A stretch of 64,000 bases of DNA from Calothrix sp. CSU_2_0 (lineage in GTDB: Bacteria > Cyanobacteriota > Cyanobacteriia > Cyanobacteriales > Nostocaceae). The DNA is taken from positions 62,001 through 126,000 of the forward strand of contig JAAUPE010000001.1 of NCBI GenBank assembly GCA_012034595.1. Reading direction: 5' to 3'. Both the position numbers and the translations under genes were made by a program. Below the pieces are notes generated by a model. It searched no databases, had not been told where the DNA came from, and saw only the letters and a list, made by a program, of their open reading frames with translations. This document shows, one piece after another, positions 47,934 to 57,336 of this stretch (the stretch's first letter is position 1; each line of letters opens with the position of its first letter).

Positions 47934-49550
47934 CTAAGAATACTTTTCTATCTCTTCCCCTAGTTGCTGTCTAGCGGAACCTAAAACATTGATATCTTGT
48001 GTCCAGTTTTTCCAGTCTTTACCGACTTTGCGGCTAATATCCAATGCCGAACTGCCACGACCGAGATTTTTTAAAATCTGTATGTATTCATAATCTTCGA
48101 CTCCATCTCTGATCCATTTTAAGCGTATTGATGGAACGATACCTTCAATACCAACTTTCTGCCCTGGATAAACAAGCATTCCTTCTCCAGGAAAATATTC
48201 ATTCTTATGAGAATAGACCTGTTCATCTTTCCAAGGATCCCCCGTCCAGTTGTCAATTCTCCAATACAAAACCCCTGTTATTCCCAGACTTTGGCTGATG
48301 AAACCATGAGGTATTCGGTAATTAATTGGCTGGTAATCTATTAACCATTTGGGAGAATAATCATCCAAGGCAAGCGCAGTGTAGAACCAAGTATTATCTC
48401 CCTTAGCAAGTACTTCTGAGACTGGATTTAAGTTTTCATTGTAACTACTAGGTGTGAGAATCCAGGTATCCACTGCCGAACGTCCATTCCCCAAACCATT
48501 ATCGTACAATTCGGGAATTGGAGACATAGCGATCGCAGTAGAAACACCAGCTTGATGAAAATTTCTTGCCCATTGTTTGATTGGTTCATTTAGTTCTGGT
48601 GAACCGTCAATTTCATCCGCAAATCTACTGTATAAAAATAGATTGGAATCATATTGTTCCGCAACTGATTTGATATCATCAATCGATGGAGGTGGAGACA
48701 TGGTGCGATTGTTGTAATCTGCCCCGCTTCCAAAAGGAAGACGTAAAGATTTTAGTCCCCAATTATCGATTAAATCTTTTTGATCGGCTTTACTTAATTG
48801 CACAACTGGCATGAGTTTGTGTTTAAGTATCTCTTGGGTTGATTTTTTATCTTTGTAATTGTATGCTTCAAATTCCGAGTTAAGAGATGGTTTGAGAGGT
48901 AATTCAAAGTTCCATACTTTTAATGAAATCTCTCCAGAAACTTCTCCTTGATTGCTAGTGACTGTGTAAGTACCTTGGTATTTCCCAGCTTGTGTGTTTC
49001 GAGGTACGAATAAGTCAACCCAAATAGGTTGGTTATTTCCAGATTTTAGGTTGAATGGTACTGCATCTAATTCCGCTCCAGTTATATCTAAACCTGTTTC
49101 GGAATTAGCAAATGGAATTAAAGCATCAGCATACATTCCAGGTGGTAAGGGAGAGTTGGAACTTCCTTTTTTACCAGGACTCGAATGATTAACAGGAACG
49201 TAATGCTCTCGATAAAGAGAGATAGTCGATCGAGGAATTACTTGACCGTTAGAACTGGTTAAATCTGAGACAGAAACATTGACATTACTGAGATTTGTTT
49301 GGGAAGCTCGGACAACTATTTGAAAGGACTCGTATTCTCCACGAGCGGCAAATAATTCAGCGTTTTTTGTCGAACCGTTCGATTCTGTAAGCCCTATCCG
49401 AGTTAAACTTGGAGATACCCATGTCACAAGGCTGTCGGAAGATATTTGACTCATTGCTTTCAACCAATATGTGTCTTGAAATAGTAGTACTATAATCGAC
49501 AACAAAATTATTAAAAATATTGGAGTCGAAGGATAGGATTTAGGCTTCAT
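47934..49550 (-). CDS. DUF4091 domain protein (glycoside hydrolase-like), exported
   Basis: A 538-residue protein with a hydrophobic N-terminal segment (IFLIILLSIIVLLF, about residues 10-23) that could be a signal anchor, then a beta-sandwich region (VTWVSPSLTRIGLTES) and a TIM-barrel-like DUF4091 C-terminal part with YWRIDNWTGDPWKD and GMLVYPG (about residues 430-463) and SIRLKWIRDGVEDYEYI. The domain resembles GH123 family glycosidases. Within a polysaccharide cluster it may cut or trim the product outside the cell or in the periplasm; catalytic residues cannot be proved here. Confidence 0.78.
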   Translation of the reverse strand: MKPKSYPSTPIFLIILLSIIVLLFQDTYWLKAMSQISSDSLVTWVSPSLTRIGLTESNGSTKNAELFAARGEYESFQIVVRASQTNLSNVNVSVSDLTSSNGQVIPRSTISLYREHYVPVNHSSPGKKGSSNSPLPPGMYADALIPFANSETGLDITGAELDAVPFNLKSGNNQPIWVDLFVPRNTQAGKYQGTYTVTSNQGEVSGEISLKVWNFELPLKPSLNSEFEAYNYKDKKSTQEILKHKLMPVVQLSKADQKDLIDNWGLKSLRLPFGSGADYNNRTMSPPPSIDDIKSVAEQYDSNLFLYSRFADEIDGSPELNEPIKQWARNFHQAGVSTAIAMSPIPELYDNGLGNGRSAVDTWILTPSSYNENLNPVSEVLAKGDNTWFYTALALDDYSPKWLIDYQPINYRIPHGFISQSLGITGVLYWRIDNWTGDPWKDEQVYSHKNEYFPGEGMLVYPGQKVGIEGIVPSIRLKWIRDGVEDYEYIQILKNLGRGSSALDISRKVGKDWKNWTQDINVLGSARQQLGEEIEKYS

Positions 49551-49600
49551 GTGACAATTGATAAGCTGAATTTTGACTTAATTTATTAATTACGCTTTAC

Positions 49601-51550
49601 TTAGTTTTCAGCTAGCCAAGCTTGAAACATCAGTACTGCCCACAGGTAATATTGCCAATTGCGATCGCCACTTTGATGTTCTTGCCATTTTTGCCGAATT
49701 GGTTGGGGATTTAAATATCCTTCTTGCTGTAAGCGATTTTCACTCAGCAAATCTTCTGCCCATTCGCGTAATTCACCCCGCAACCATAAATCTATGGGGA
49801 CACCAAATCCCATCTTGGGACGCTCGATTAAGCTTTGGGGTACGTATTTGTATAGTACTTGGCGTAGCAGCCATTTTCCTTGATTTTTGCGAATTTTCAT
49901 TGACAGGGGAACCTGCCATGCAAATTCCACAACTCGGTGGTCTAGAAATGGAATTCTTCCTTCCAAACTCACACCCATACTGGCACGATCGACTTTTACC
50001 AATATGTCATCTGGTAGATAAGTCATCAAATCCAGGTACATCATCCGTTGAGTAAAGTCAGGTAGCTGTGCCCAACGATCGCGATCGCTCAATGCTGTAC
50101 TCAGTTCTGTGCTACCAATTACTAGTGCTTCCGGCTCTTTCCATTGGGATACTAAAGCAGCATACATTGTATCGGGGTCGGGAACTGATAAGATACTAGC
50201 TAGTTTGTGCAGCTTATCACCAGGACCTGCTTGCTTGAGTTTTGCTGGTAATATTGGATCGCTAAGAGCAAAAATCCGATCCCAAGTTTGTGGGGATAGG
50301 CTAGTTAAAGCTTGTGATGTGGTATGACGTAGGTGTTTAGGCATCCAACCGATTTTCTGCCAAATGTTGCGACCCCAGAAATAACGATTGTACCCACCAA
50401 ATAACTCGTCTCCACCATCACCCGAAAGGCTAACAGTGACGTGCTTTCTTGCCAGTTGCGACACTAAAAATGTGGGGATTTGGGAAGAGTCTGAAAATGG
50501 CTCGTCGTACAAACTGGGTAACTGGGGAATGACTGCCCGTGCTTGATCGGGAGTTACGTACATTTCTGTATGCTCTGTTCCCAGATGTTGGGCAACAGCT
50601 TTCGCATGTACGGCTTCGTTGTATCCTTCTTCATGAAAACCGATACTGAAGGTTTTGACAGGTTGACTGCTCTGAGCTTGCATTAAGGCAACAACGGTAG
50701 AAGAGTCTATACCACCGGAAAGAAAAGCTCCTAAAGGTACATCAGCAACCATTCGCATCGCAACTGCATCCCGGAGCAATTCATCTAGTTTGGCGATCGC
50801 TTCGGTTTCCGAACCTGTGAAGGGATTGGCAGATCCAGATTCTGCTGCTTCTTTCGCTGACCAATAGCTGATTGGTTCGGGAAGGAGATGACTTTTGCCA
50901 TCCCAGCTTAAAATTGTTCCTGGAGTCAGCTTCCAAATACCTTGATAAATTGAATAGGGTGTGGGAACGTAGCCAAAGCGCAAAGATGAAGCGACGGCAT
51001 CGCGATTGATTTCGGCTGTAAAGTCAGGGTGAACTTTGAGAGCTTTCAGTTCGGAACTGAAGAACAAAGTTTGACCACACAAACCATAATATAGAGGTTT
51101 TTCACCAATGCGATCGCGTCCTAAATGCAGAATTCGTTCTTTTCTGTCCCACAGTGCAAAGGCAAACATCCCATTAAATCGCTTGGTCGCTTCTAAAACC
51201 CCCCATTCGCAAAAGCCAGCTAACATGACTTCGGTGTCGGAATGACCCCGAAAACTATATCCAAGGGTTTGTAATTGTTTTCTTAATTCGGGAAAGTTGT
51301 AAATCTCACCATTAAAAACAATTACATAACGACTATCTCCAGATAGCATCGGTTGATGTCCTTCTGGTGAAAGGTCTACTATTGCTAGTCGTCGGTGTCC
51401 CAAAGCTATTCCAGCATCGGTATCAACCCAATTACCGCTATCATCTGGACCCCTCAACAATAGGGTATCAGACATCTGCTGCACAATTATGGGCAGATAT
51501 TCGTTACTAATTTGTCTCGACCTATCCCAAAAACCAGTAATACCACACAT
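49601..51550 (-). CDS. Asparagine synthetase-type glutamine amidotransferase
   Basis: A 649-residue class II amidotransferase. The N-terminal glutaminase domain begins MCGITGFWD (catalytic Cys2) and contains GHRRLAIVDLSPEGHQPM and FNGEIYNFPELR. The C-terminal synthetase domain has the ATP-pyrophosphatase SGGIDSS motif within PLGAFLSGGIDSSTVVALM (about residues 271-289) and SLSGDGGDELFGGYNRYFWG. Many polysaccharide clusters contain such an enzyme, which may amidate a uronic acid or other carboxyl rather than make free asparagine. The following GT4 gene is only 5 bases upstream in transcription direction, so they form a tight operon. Confidence 0.9.
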   Translation of the reverse strand: MCGITGFWDRSRQISNEYLPIIVQQMSDTLLLRGPDDSGNWVDTDAGIALGHRRLAIVDLSPEGHQPMLSGDSRYVIVFNGEIYNFPELRKQLQTLGYSFRGHSDTEVMLAGFCEWGVLEATKRFNGMFAFALWDRKERILHLGRDRIGEKPLYYGLCGQTLFFSSELKALKVHPDFTAEINRDAVASSLRFGYVPTPYSIYQGIWKLTPGTILSWDGKSHLLPEPISYWSAKEAAESGSANPFTGSETEAIAKLDELLRDAVAMRMVADVPLGAFLSGGIDSSTVVALMQAQSSQPVKTFSIGFHEEGYNEAVHAKAVAQHLGTEHTEMYVTPDQARAVIPQLPSLYDEPFSDSSQIPTFLVSQLARKHVTVSLSGDGGDELFGGYNRYFWGRNIWQKIGWMPKHLRHTTSQALTSLSPQTWDRIFALSDPILPAKLKQAGPGDKLHKLASILSVPDPDTMYAALVSQWKEPEALVIGSTELSTALSDRDRWAQLPDFTQRMMYLDLMTYLPDDILVKVDRASMGVSLEGRIPFLDHRVVEFAWQVPLSMKIRKNQGKWLLRQVLYKYVPQSLIERPKMGFGVPIDLWLRGELREWAEDLLSENRLQQEGYLNPQPIRQKWQEHQSGDRNWQYYLWAVLMFQAWLAEN

Positions 51551-51555
51551 TCTTT

Positions 51556-52719
51556 TTAACCTCTGGCTTTAATTTTTTGATTTAACAAACTTTCGTACAA
51601 ATTTTCGTATTGATGCACTACAGAATTTAAAGAATATAAATCTATAACCCTGATTCTTGCTGCTTGACCTAATGTCTCTCTACCCTGATATCCCAAATCA
51701 ATTAATTCTTTCAAAGCATTGGCTAATAACTGGGAATTTTTGGGAGGTACAACTTTTCCTGTATCCCCAATAATCCTTGCCGAATCTCCAACATCTGTAA
51801 CTACACAGGTGACACCACAGGACATTGCTTCTCCAATAATATTGGGGAAAGCATCACCATGAGATGAGGAGGAACAAGCAATATCTAATGCTGCTGTCAA
51901 GTGAGGGATATCTTTGCGCTCACCTAATAAATGTACAGAATTATTGATTCCTAAATTATTAATTATTGATGTCAGAGCCTTATTTTGCCAGTTTACATTA
52001 TCACCAGCCATCACAAAATGAATATTTGCATAACTTTTGAGTAAAATTGCTGCGGCATTCAAGAAATTACCATGGTCTTTCATCTCATGAAAGCGACTAA
52101 TTCTACCAATTAAAATAGTATTACTATCTAAATTTAATTCTTGAAGAACAAGCTGACGAGCTTCTATTGATGGTTTAAATAGTTCTGTATCAAAACCATT
52201 GGGAATAACAAGGGTTTTTTCAGTTCGATATCCATGTCGCTGATGCTGGCTGGCACTCGTTTCTGAATTATATAATATTTTTTCAGGAAAAATAGATAAA
52301 GGAGCCAACAATTTAATTACAGCAGCAGTAGCTTTTTTTTCGTAACTTAAAGAGTAGAGTGTTTGGCGAATATTCCAAACTATTGGTATCTTTTTCAAAG
52401 ATAAAGCAGTACTAAGATGGGCAGCTAAATTACCGTGATACATCCAGCCTTGAATGATATCGGGTTTAATTTTCTGGATGGTACTAATTAATCGCCATAC
52501 TGCTGCTACAGTCGGTTTTCCTGGGTGCATTCCAATTTGATAAACAGGAATATCCAAAGCTTGAATGCGATCGCCTAATTTACCCCCATCCATCAGAGAA
52601 ACTACAACTGGTTGAAATCGTTTTCTATCAACTCGTGACAAAAATTTATAGAGCATCATTTCCGCTCCACCAGTATAAAGACCTGTAATCAAATGACACA
52701 TCAAAATTTTGCCATTCAT
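51556..52719 (-). CDS. Glycosyltransferase family 4
   Basis: A 387-residue GT-B enzyme. N-terminal motif HLITGLYTGGAEMMLYKFLSR (about residues 9-29) with GWMYHGNLAAHL is typical of GT4 enzymes acting on amino-sugars; the donor-binding region has GRISRFHEMKDHGNFLNAA (about 206-224) and SSSSHGDAFPNIIGEAMSCGVTCVVTD, a variant of the EGFPN pattern in which Asp replaces Glu (DAFPN). It ends 5 bases from the amidotransferase start. Substrate unknown. Confidence 0.88.
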   Translation of the reverse strand: MNGKILMCHLITGLYTGGAEMMLYKFLSRVDRKRFQPVVVSLMDGGKLGDRIQALDIPVYQIGMHPGKPTVAAVWRLISTIQKIKPDIIQGWMYHGNLAAHLSTALSLKKIPIVWNIRQTLYSLSYEKKATAAVIKLLAPLSIFPEKILYNSETSASQHQRHGYRTEKTLVIPNGFDTELFKPSIEARQLVLQELNLDSNTILIGRISRFHEMKDHGNFLNAAAILLKSYANIHFVMAGDNVNWQNKALTSIINNLGINNSVHLLGERKDIPHLTAALDIACSSSSHGDAFPNIIGEAMSCGVTCVVTDVGDSARIIGDTGKVVPPKNSQLLANALKELIDLGYQGRETLGQAARIRVIDLYSLNSVVHQYENLYESLLNQKIKARG

Positions 52720-52798
52720 GAGACTATTCCCATTAAAATTACCGAATTCAAATACTAAAAATCAGAACCAATAAAGGCATTTGTAACAATTTTTGATT

Positions 52799-53938
52799 CT
52801 AAATGCTTAAAGTTTGCAAGCAATGGGAAAGCGTATTTTCCACCAACTTATCCACACTAAAACACTCGACAATTTTTTTCCTTGCTTTTTGCTTGATGGT
52901 TATTTTCTCATCATTATTTAACTCAATTAAGTGTTTGCATCCAGCAGCTAGAGCTTGACAATTATGAGGAGGTACAACTATACCTGTGTCACCAACAATC
53001 CATGCAGAATCACCGATGTCTGTGACTACACAAGGTACACCACAAGCCATTGCTTCTCCAATCGTATTGCCGAAACCTTCACCGAACCCAGAAGCGGATA
53101 CTGCAATATCAAGAGCATTATGGACTGCACGCATATCTGTTCGTCTTCCTGCCCAAATAACACGATTGGAGATGGCTAAATCCTCACTGATTTGCTGTAA
53201 CTCTTCGATATATTTACTATCTCCAGTTCCCACACAGACAAATTGAATATTGTCGTACTCTTGACATAGTAATGCTGCTGCCTTGAGAAAATTCGGATGG
53301 TCTTTTTGAGGATCTAATCTTCCCACTAAGCCAATCAGGATTTGTTGTGACGATACTTGCCACTCCGAGCGAACCTTTATTCCAGCTTCGCGATCGGGCT
53401 GAAAACGATTAGTGTCAATACCATTCGGAACCACAACCATTTTTTGTTCGGAAAACCCAAAGTTTAATAAATCTTTTTTGCCAGCATGAGAATTAATAAT
53501 GATTAAATCGGCAAACTGAAATAGAAAGCATTCTACCTTCGATAAAAAGCGGGATAACCAATCATAAACATCCAAATTCATTTTAGAGCAGCGTATTCCC
53601 CAAACTATGCGAGTAAAAGGTAGAAAAGGTTTAATTAATATCGATAGTAAATTAGCCTCTCCCATATATCCATGTAATATATCGGGATTGATTTTTTTTA
53701 ATTCATTCAATAACCTCCACAAGAAATTAGATATATCCCAACGTCCTTGCTTATTCAAACAAATCACTTTGCAATTATTATCTTGTAATTCTTGTACTAA
53801 TGTTCCTCCTGGATAAAAATAGATGACAGCGACATCAAATCTTGTGTTATCTATACCTTTGACCAAAGTAACTAATTGTCGTTGAGCGCCACCACAATTT
53901 AAATCTCTGATTAAAAAAACTATTTTTTTCTTAATCAT
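52799..53938 (-). CDS. Glycosyltransferase family 4
   Basis: A 379-residue paralogue of the preceding GT4 gene in the same operon. It starts MIKKKIVFLIRDLNCGGAQRQLVTLVKG, has PDILHGYMGEANLLSIL and VVWGIRCSKMNLD in the N-terminal domain, GRLDPQKDHPNFLKAAALL (about residues 215-233) and SASGFGEGFGNTIGEAMACGVPCVVTD (about 283-309) in the nucleotide-sugar domain. The EGFGN variant supports a working active site. It probably adds another residue to the repeat unit. Confidence 0.88.
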   Translation of the reverse strand: MIKKKIVFLIRDLNCGGAQRQLVTLVKGIDNTRFDVAVIYFYPGGTLVQELQDNNCKVICLNKQGRWDISNFLWRLLNELKKINPDILHGYMGEANLLSILIKPFLPFTRIVWGIRCSKMNLDVYDWLSRFLSKVECFLFQFADLIIINSHAGKKDLLNFGFSEQKMVVVPNGIDTNRFQPDREAGIKVRSEWQVSSQQILIGLVGRLDPQKDHPNFLKAAALLCQEYDNIQFVCVGTGDSKYIEELQQISEDLAISNRVIWAGRRTDMRAVHNALDIAVSASGFGEGFGNTIGEAMACGVPCVVTDIGDSAWIVGDTGIVVPPHNCQALAAGCKHLIELNNDEKITIKQKARKKIVECFSVDKLVENTLSHCLQTLSI

Positions 53939-54000
53939 ACTTTTTCTTCAAATCCCCCAAATATTTACTAATAGTTACTAAGAGAAAATTAATTACCTGA

Positions 54001-55227
54001 TTAAATAGTTTTTCCCGTATCATGGATGCGGCTTTGCATAGTCATTGCTGCCATCAATGAATATGATACAAGCATGTATCTTTCTTCTAAAAGATTATGG
54101 CTAAATATACAGTAAAGCAAAGTAAAAACAGCAAAAATAAAACCTAATCGATGAGCTTCTTCGCGAGCCTTGTATATCACAGAATAAATTAATAAAGGCA
54201 TAATTACAATACCAAGAATGCCATGGTCTATCATTAAGTTTAAATACATATTATGTGTCGCGATCGGTTGTGACCATGTTTGTGTTGATGCTAATCCGTT
54301 ACCTATAATTGGATTTTTGAGAAAGAGTCGCCAACCTATTTCGACAATATCTATACGTCCGGTATCACCTTCAGCATCACGGGCAGAAGGGTCTTGTAAC
54401 CAAACTAATCTTCCTCGAATATTATCATTAAGTAAGCTCACATTGCCTAAAGCGTCAGCTATTACACTACTAATGAAAAAATTTATAATCCCTATACCAA
54501 CAAGCCATCTTAATAGTTGATTCCCAGTAATCAAACGATTAATCATTAAAAGCATAACAATTAATGCCCAACAGGAAATTGCACCTCTAGAAAAGGTAAG
54601 AAATACTCCTATACCGATAAATATAATAAAAGGTATGCGATATACTCGTGGTAGTAAAGTCACACCAAAAATAATGCCGAGATTTAAGGCTCCTCCTGCT
54701 ATGTTTGGATTGATATACCAACCTGCTGGACGACCGGTTTCATTCAAACCAGCAAATATTAAAGGATCGGCTAATTCTGCAAAAATATTCAAAACACTTA
54801 TTATTGAAACAATAATTATAGCTGCTCTAGTAAAGTTTTGGACAATCTTAGACTGAGAAAAGATGAAATGCATAGTCATTATAAAAATCACCGATAAAGT
54901 TCTAGTTTCTAGTTCTTGTATTGTGATTTCGGAAATTTTCGTAAAAAAATTTAAATATAGTAATGCGGTAATTGCATAAAATATACACCAAATTATTAAT
55001 TCTTTGGATATATATTTAAACTTTTTAAATATAGAAAATAATAAAGGAATGCAAGCAATATCAAAACCTATAATTAAAGTACTTGGAGGAGGTCCTAAGC
55101 CAGAGTCAAATATATAAATATCTAAGTTGCTAAAAAATGTAAAAACAGCAAGTATTGCTAGACATACTGGATAATATAAAAGCATCTGTCGAATTTTATT
55201 CATACATAATATTTTATTTGCTAACAA
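54001..55227 (-). CDS. O-antigen ligase/polymerase-like membrane protein (Wzy/WaaL family)
   Basis: A 408-residue protein with about ten transmembrane helices. The Wzy_C-type region is at about residues 180-340: a periplasmic loop with NENGRPAGWYINPNIAGGALNLG, then FLTFSRGAISCWAL, and the large loop RLVWLQDPSARDAEGDTGRIDIVEIGWRLF followed by PIATHNMYLNLMIDHGILG. The TFSRG and THN.YL motifs are shared by O-antigen polymerases and ligases. In this cluster, with a flippase and an autokinase, a Wzy polymerase joining repeat units in the periplasm is the best fit. Confidence 0.85.
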   Translation of the reverse strand: MLANKILCMNKIRQMLLYYPVCLAILAVFTFFSNLDIYIFDSGLGPPPSTLIIGFDIACIPLLFSIFKKFKYISKELIIWCIFYAITALLYLNFFTKISEITIQELETRTLSVIFIMTMHFIFSQSKIVQNFTRAAIIIVSIISVLNIFAELADPLIFAGLNETGRPAGWYINPNIAGGALNLGIIFGVTLLPRVYRIPFIIFIGIGVFLTFSRGAISCWALIVMLLMINRLITGNQLLRWLVGIGIINFFISSVIADALGNVSLLNDNIRGRLVWLQDPSARDAEGDTGRIDIVEIGWRLFLKNPIIGNGLASTQTWSQPIATHNMYLNLMIDHGILGIVIMPLLIYSVIYKAREEAHRLGFIFAVFTLLYCIFSHNLLEERYMLVSYSLMAAMTMQSRIHDTGKTI

Positions 55228-55256
55228 TACACAAGGTGAAACTGTTTGTGATTACT

Positions 55257-56356
55257 TTAATAACAGACATCATTTAATACTTTCTCCCAAATTTCCATGA
55301 CTTTATCTAAACTAAATTTTGTAACTACTTCTGGAGCTTTAGCAGCCAAATTTTGGCGTTTTTTTTGATCCGACATTAAGCTATCCATTGCTTGAGTTAA
55401 TGCGAAAACATCTTCATTCGGAACTAACATACCATCAACCCCATTACGAATAATTTCTCTTGGTCCAGTATCGCAATCAAAAGATATTACAGGTCGTCCG
55501 CAAGCCATTGCTTCACACAAAGCATTTGGAAAGCCTTCAAAACGGGATGATAATACAAACAAATCTGCTTCCAGAAGATAATCAGATGGATTCTTTACAC
55601 GTCCAGGAAAATAAACATGTTGAGAAAGTCCTAATGAATCTCGTATCGCTTCTAGTTGCGATCGCAATGAACCTTCTCCTAAAATTGTCAATTTCCATTT
55701 AGGATGCTTATCCTTTATTTTTGCAAAAGCTTGTATCAATAAATCAAAGCCTTTTTGTTCATTCAAACGTCCCATTGCTATTAGAGAAAAGTCATCCGAA
55801 CCTTTGCTTAAGTGCTGGTGTTTTCTTATCGGTGTTGATAAGATTGGATTAGGAATAACACAGGCGCGAGCTTGTAATTGGGGAGACAAACAATCATAAA
55901 TTCTTTGAGTTTGTACTACAATGCGATCGGCAGATAGATATGTCCAATTTCTGAGTTTTCCCAAGTATTTCCAATATAATACTTAGCCGGATTATTTCGT
56001 TCTGAAACTAATACAGGTATTTTTAAGTTTTTGGACGCTATTAATGTTAAAACATTAACTGTATCTATAAAACTAATCACAACATCTGGTTTGCTGTTAT
56101 AAATTGCATCACGCAGTCTCAGAATACGGTGTATGTTATTCCAAAGACCTGATATTAGGTCATAAGAATCAGACATTAAGCCTAATGGGATATGGGTAAC
56201 TCGTTCATCTAAATCGTAATCTGGTAGCATTTCGGCACCTGCAAATGTCAAAATAGTAACTTTCCACCCTTTTTTTACCCAGTAATTTGCCATAATTGAC
56301 ATTACTCTTTCTGCTCCACCATGAGAGAGCGATGAGATGATAAATGTTAGTCGCAT
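55257..56356 (-). CDS. Glycosyltransferase family 4, interrupted by a -1 frameshift
   Basis: Two frames (55916-56356 and 55257-55964) together give about 366 residues. The first encodes MRLTFIISSLSHGGAERVMSIMANYWV and VISFIDTVNVLTLIA; the second continues LRNWTYLSADRIVVQTQRIYDCL with AMGRLNEQKGFDLLIQAFAKI (about residues 196-216) and LFVLSSRFEGFPNALCEAMACGRPVISFD, a complete EGFPN motif. A single extra base around the GGGAAAA at 55956-55962 (minus strand) restores YYIGNTWGKLRNW. It resembles GalNAc-alpha-1,4-type transferases of the PglH/J group. The break is probably an error or a recent mutation. Confidence 0.85.
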
Positions 56357-56431
56357 ATTTGTCTATCAAAAATGAATACAGAGTAGCTAGACTAGGGTAT
56401 TGCTACGATTTAGAGTGGCAAAAAAATCTAG

Positions 56432-56479
56432 TTGTAGAGACGAGATTGTCATTAAAGCAAAAGCTGACAGTCTCTACAA
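56432..56479. repeat. Dispersed inverted repeat TTGTAGAGAC...GTCTCTACAA
   Basis: A perfect ten-base inverted repeat around a 28-base loop, in the spacer between two cluster genes. Its arms match the GTAGAGACGTT family found at 3440, 18898 and 32690. Confidence 0.7.
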
Positions 56480-56493
56480 ACAAAATTTCTGCT

Positions 56494-57336
56494 CTAAAAA
56501 TGCTTAACTGAACGGGATTGAAATATATCTGCTTTTTTTGTTCCAGCAAAAACAATATTTGGTGACCATGTTTTATTTGGTGTGAACTCTTTTAAGTACT
56601 TTTCTATCAACCAAATAATTTTAGAGAAGCGACTCAGATTTCTGATGATAAAACCTTTGATTTTAGTTAAGTTTTTTCTTGTATCTAGACCATTCAAATT
56701 ACAAACACCAAAGTCTAAAGATAGTAGATAACATGAGTTTAAATTTTTAAAACCGACTACTTCATGTGCATTGGTTAATAATTTTAAATCCAATGGCATA
56801 TGAATATCAAAGACTGGTTTATTAAAAATTTTCTGCGTCCAACCCATTAATCCAACCATATTCGGTATTATTGTAATTATGATACCATTCGGTTTCAAAA
56901 ATTTAGAAAATGCAGATATACACTGTGCTGTATCTTCAAAATGTTCTACAACTCCAAATGAGACAACGACATCAAAAGCTTCTATTAAATTATCTGGTGG
57001 CTGAAAAAAGTTGGTACAGACAATATCACCTTCTATATTTGAATTAGATAAAATTGCTTTTGCTTGTTTGCATCCTATTTCTGAGTAATCTAGTCCACAA
57101 ACATTAAAACCAAACTCTTTAGCAAAGTATGGCAACCATGTAGACCTAGCACACCCTATTTCAAGAAGTTTTAATTCTTTTGTATTCCTACCAGAAAGGA
57201 CTTGAGAAAAATACTGATGGAGTTTCCTATTATTATAATTTCTAATTCCTGTTATATGTGGGTTTACGATGCTAGGTATATCAGCATCTTGCCAGCAACT
57301 ATCCCAATAATTTTTATCAGTTTTTTCAAGTATCAT
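56494..57336 (-). CDS. Class I SAM-dependent methyltransferase
   Basis: A methyltransferase of the polysaccharide cluster. The start at 57336 (MILEKTDKNYWDSCWQDADI) is preceded by AAGGAGAC and overlaps the flippase stop as ATGA, giving 280 residues; a longer start 23 codons upstream is not supported. SAM-binding motif I LKLLEIGCARSTWLPYFAKEFG (about residues 55-76), LDYSEIGCKQAK (about 80-91) and AFDVVVSFGVVEHFEDTAQ (about 118-136) are clear. It likely methylates a sugar or lipid-linked glycan. Translational coupling to the flippase supports a shared pathway. Confidence 0.88.
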   Translation of the reverse strand: MILEKTDKNYWDSCWQDADIPSIVNPHITGIRNYNNRKLHQYFSQVLSGRNTKELKLLEIGCARSTWLPYFAKEFGFNVCGLDYSEIGCKQAKAILSNSNIEGDIVCTNFFQPPDNLIEAFDVVVSFGVVEHFEDTAQCISAFSKFLKPNGIIITIIPNMVGLMGWTQKIFNKPVFDIHMPLDLKLLTNAHEVVGFKNLNSCYLLSLDFGVCNLNGLDTRKNLTKIKGFIIRNLSRFSKIIWLIEKYLKEFTPNKTWSPNIVFAGTKKADIFQSRSVKHF

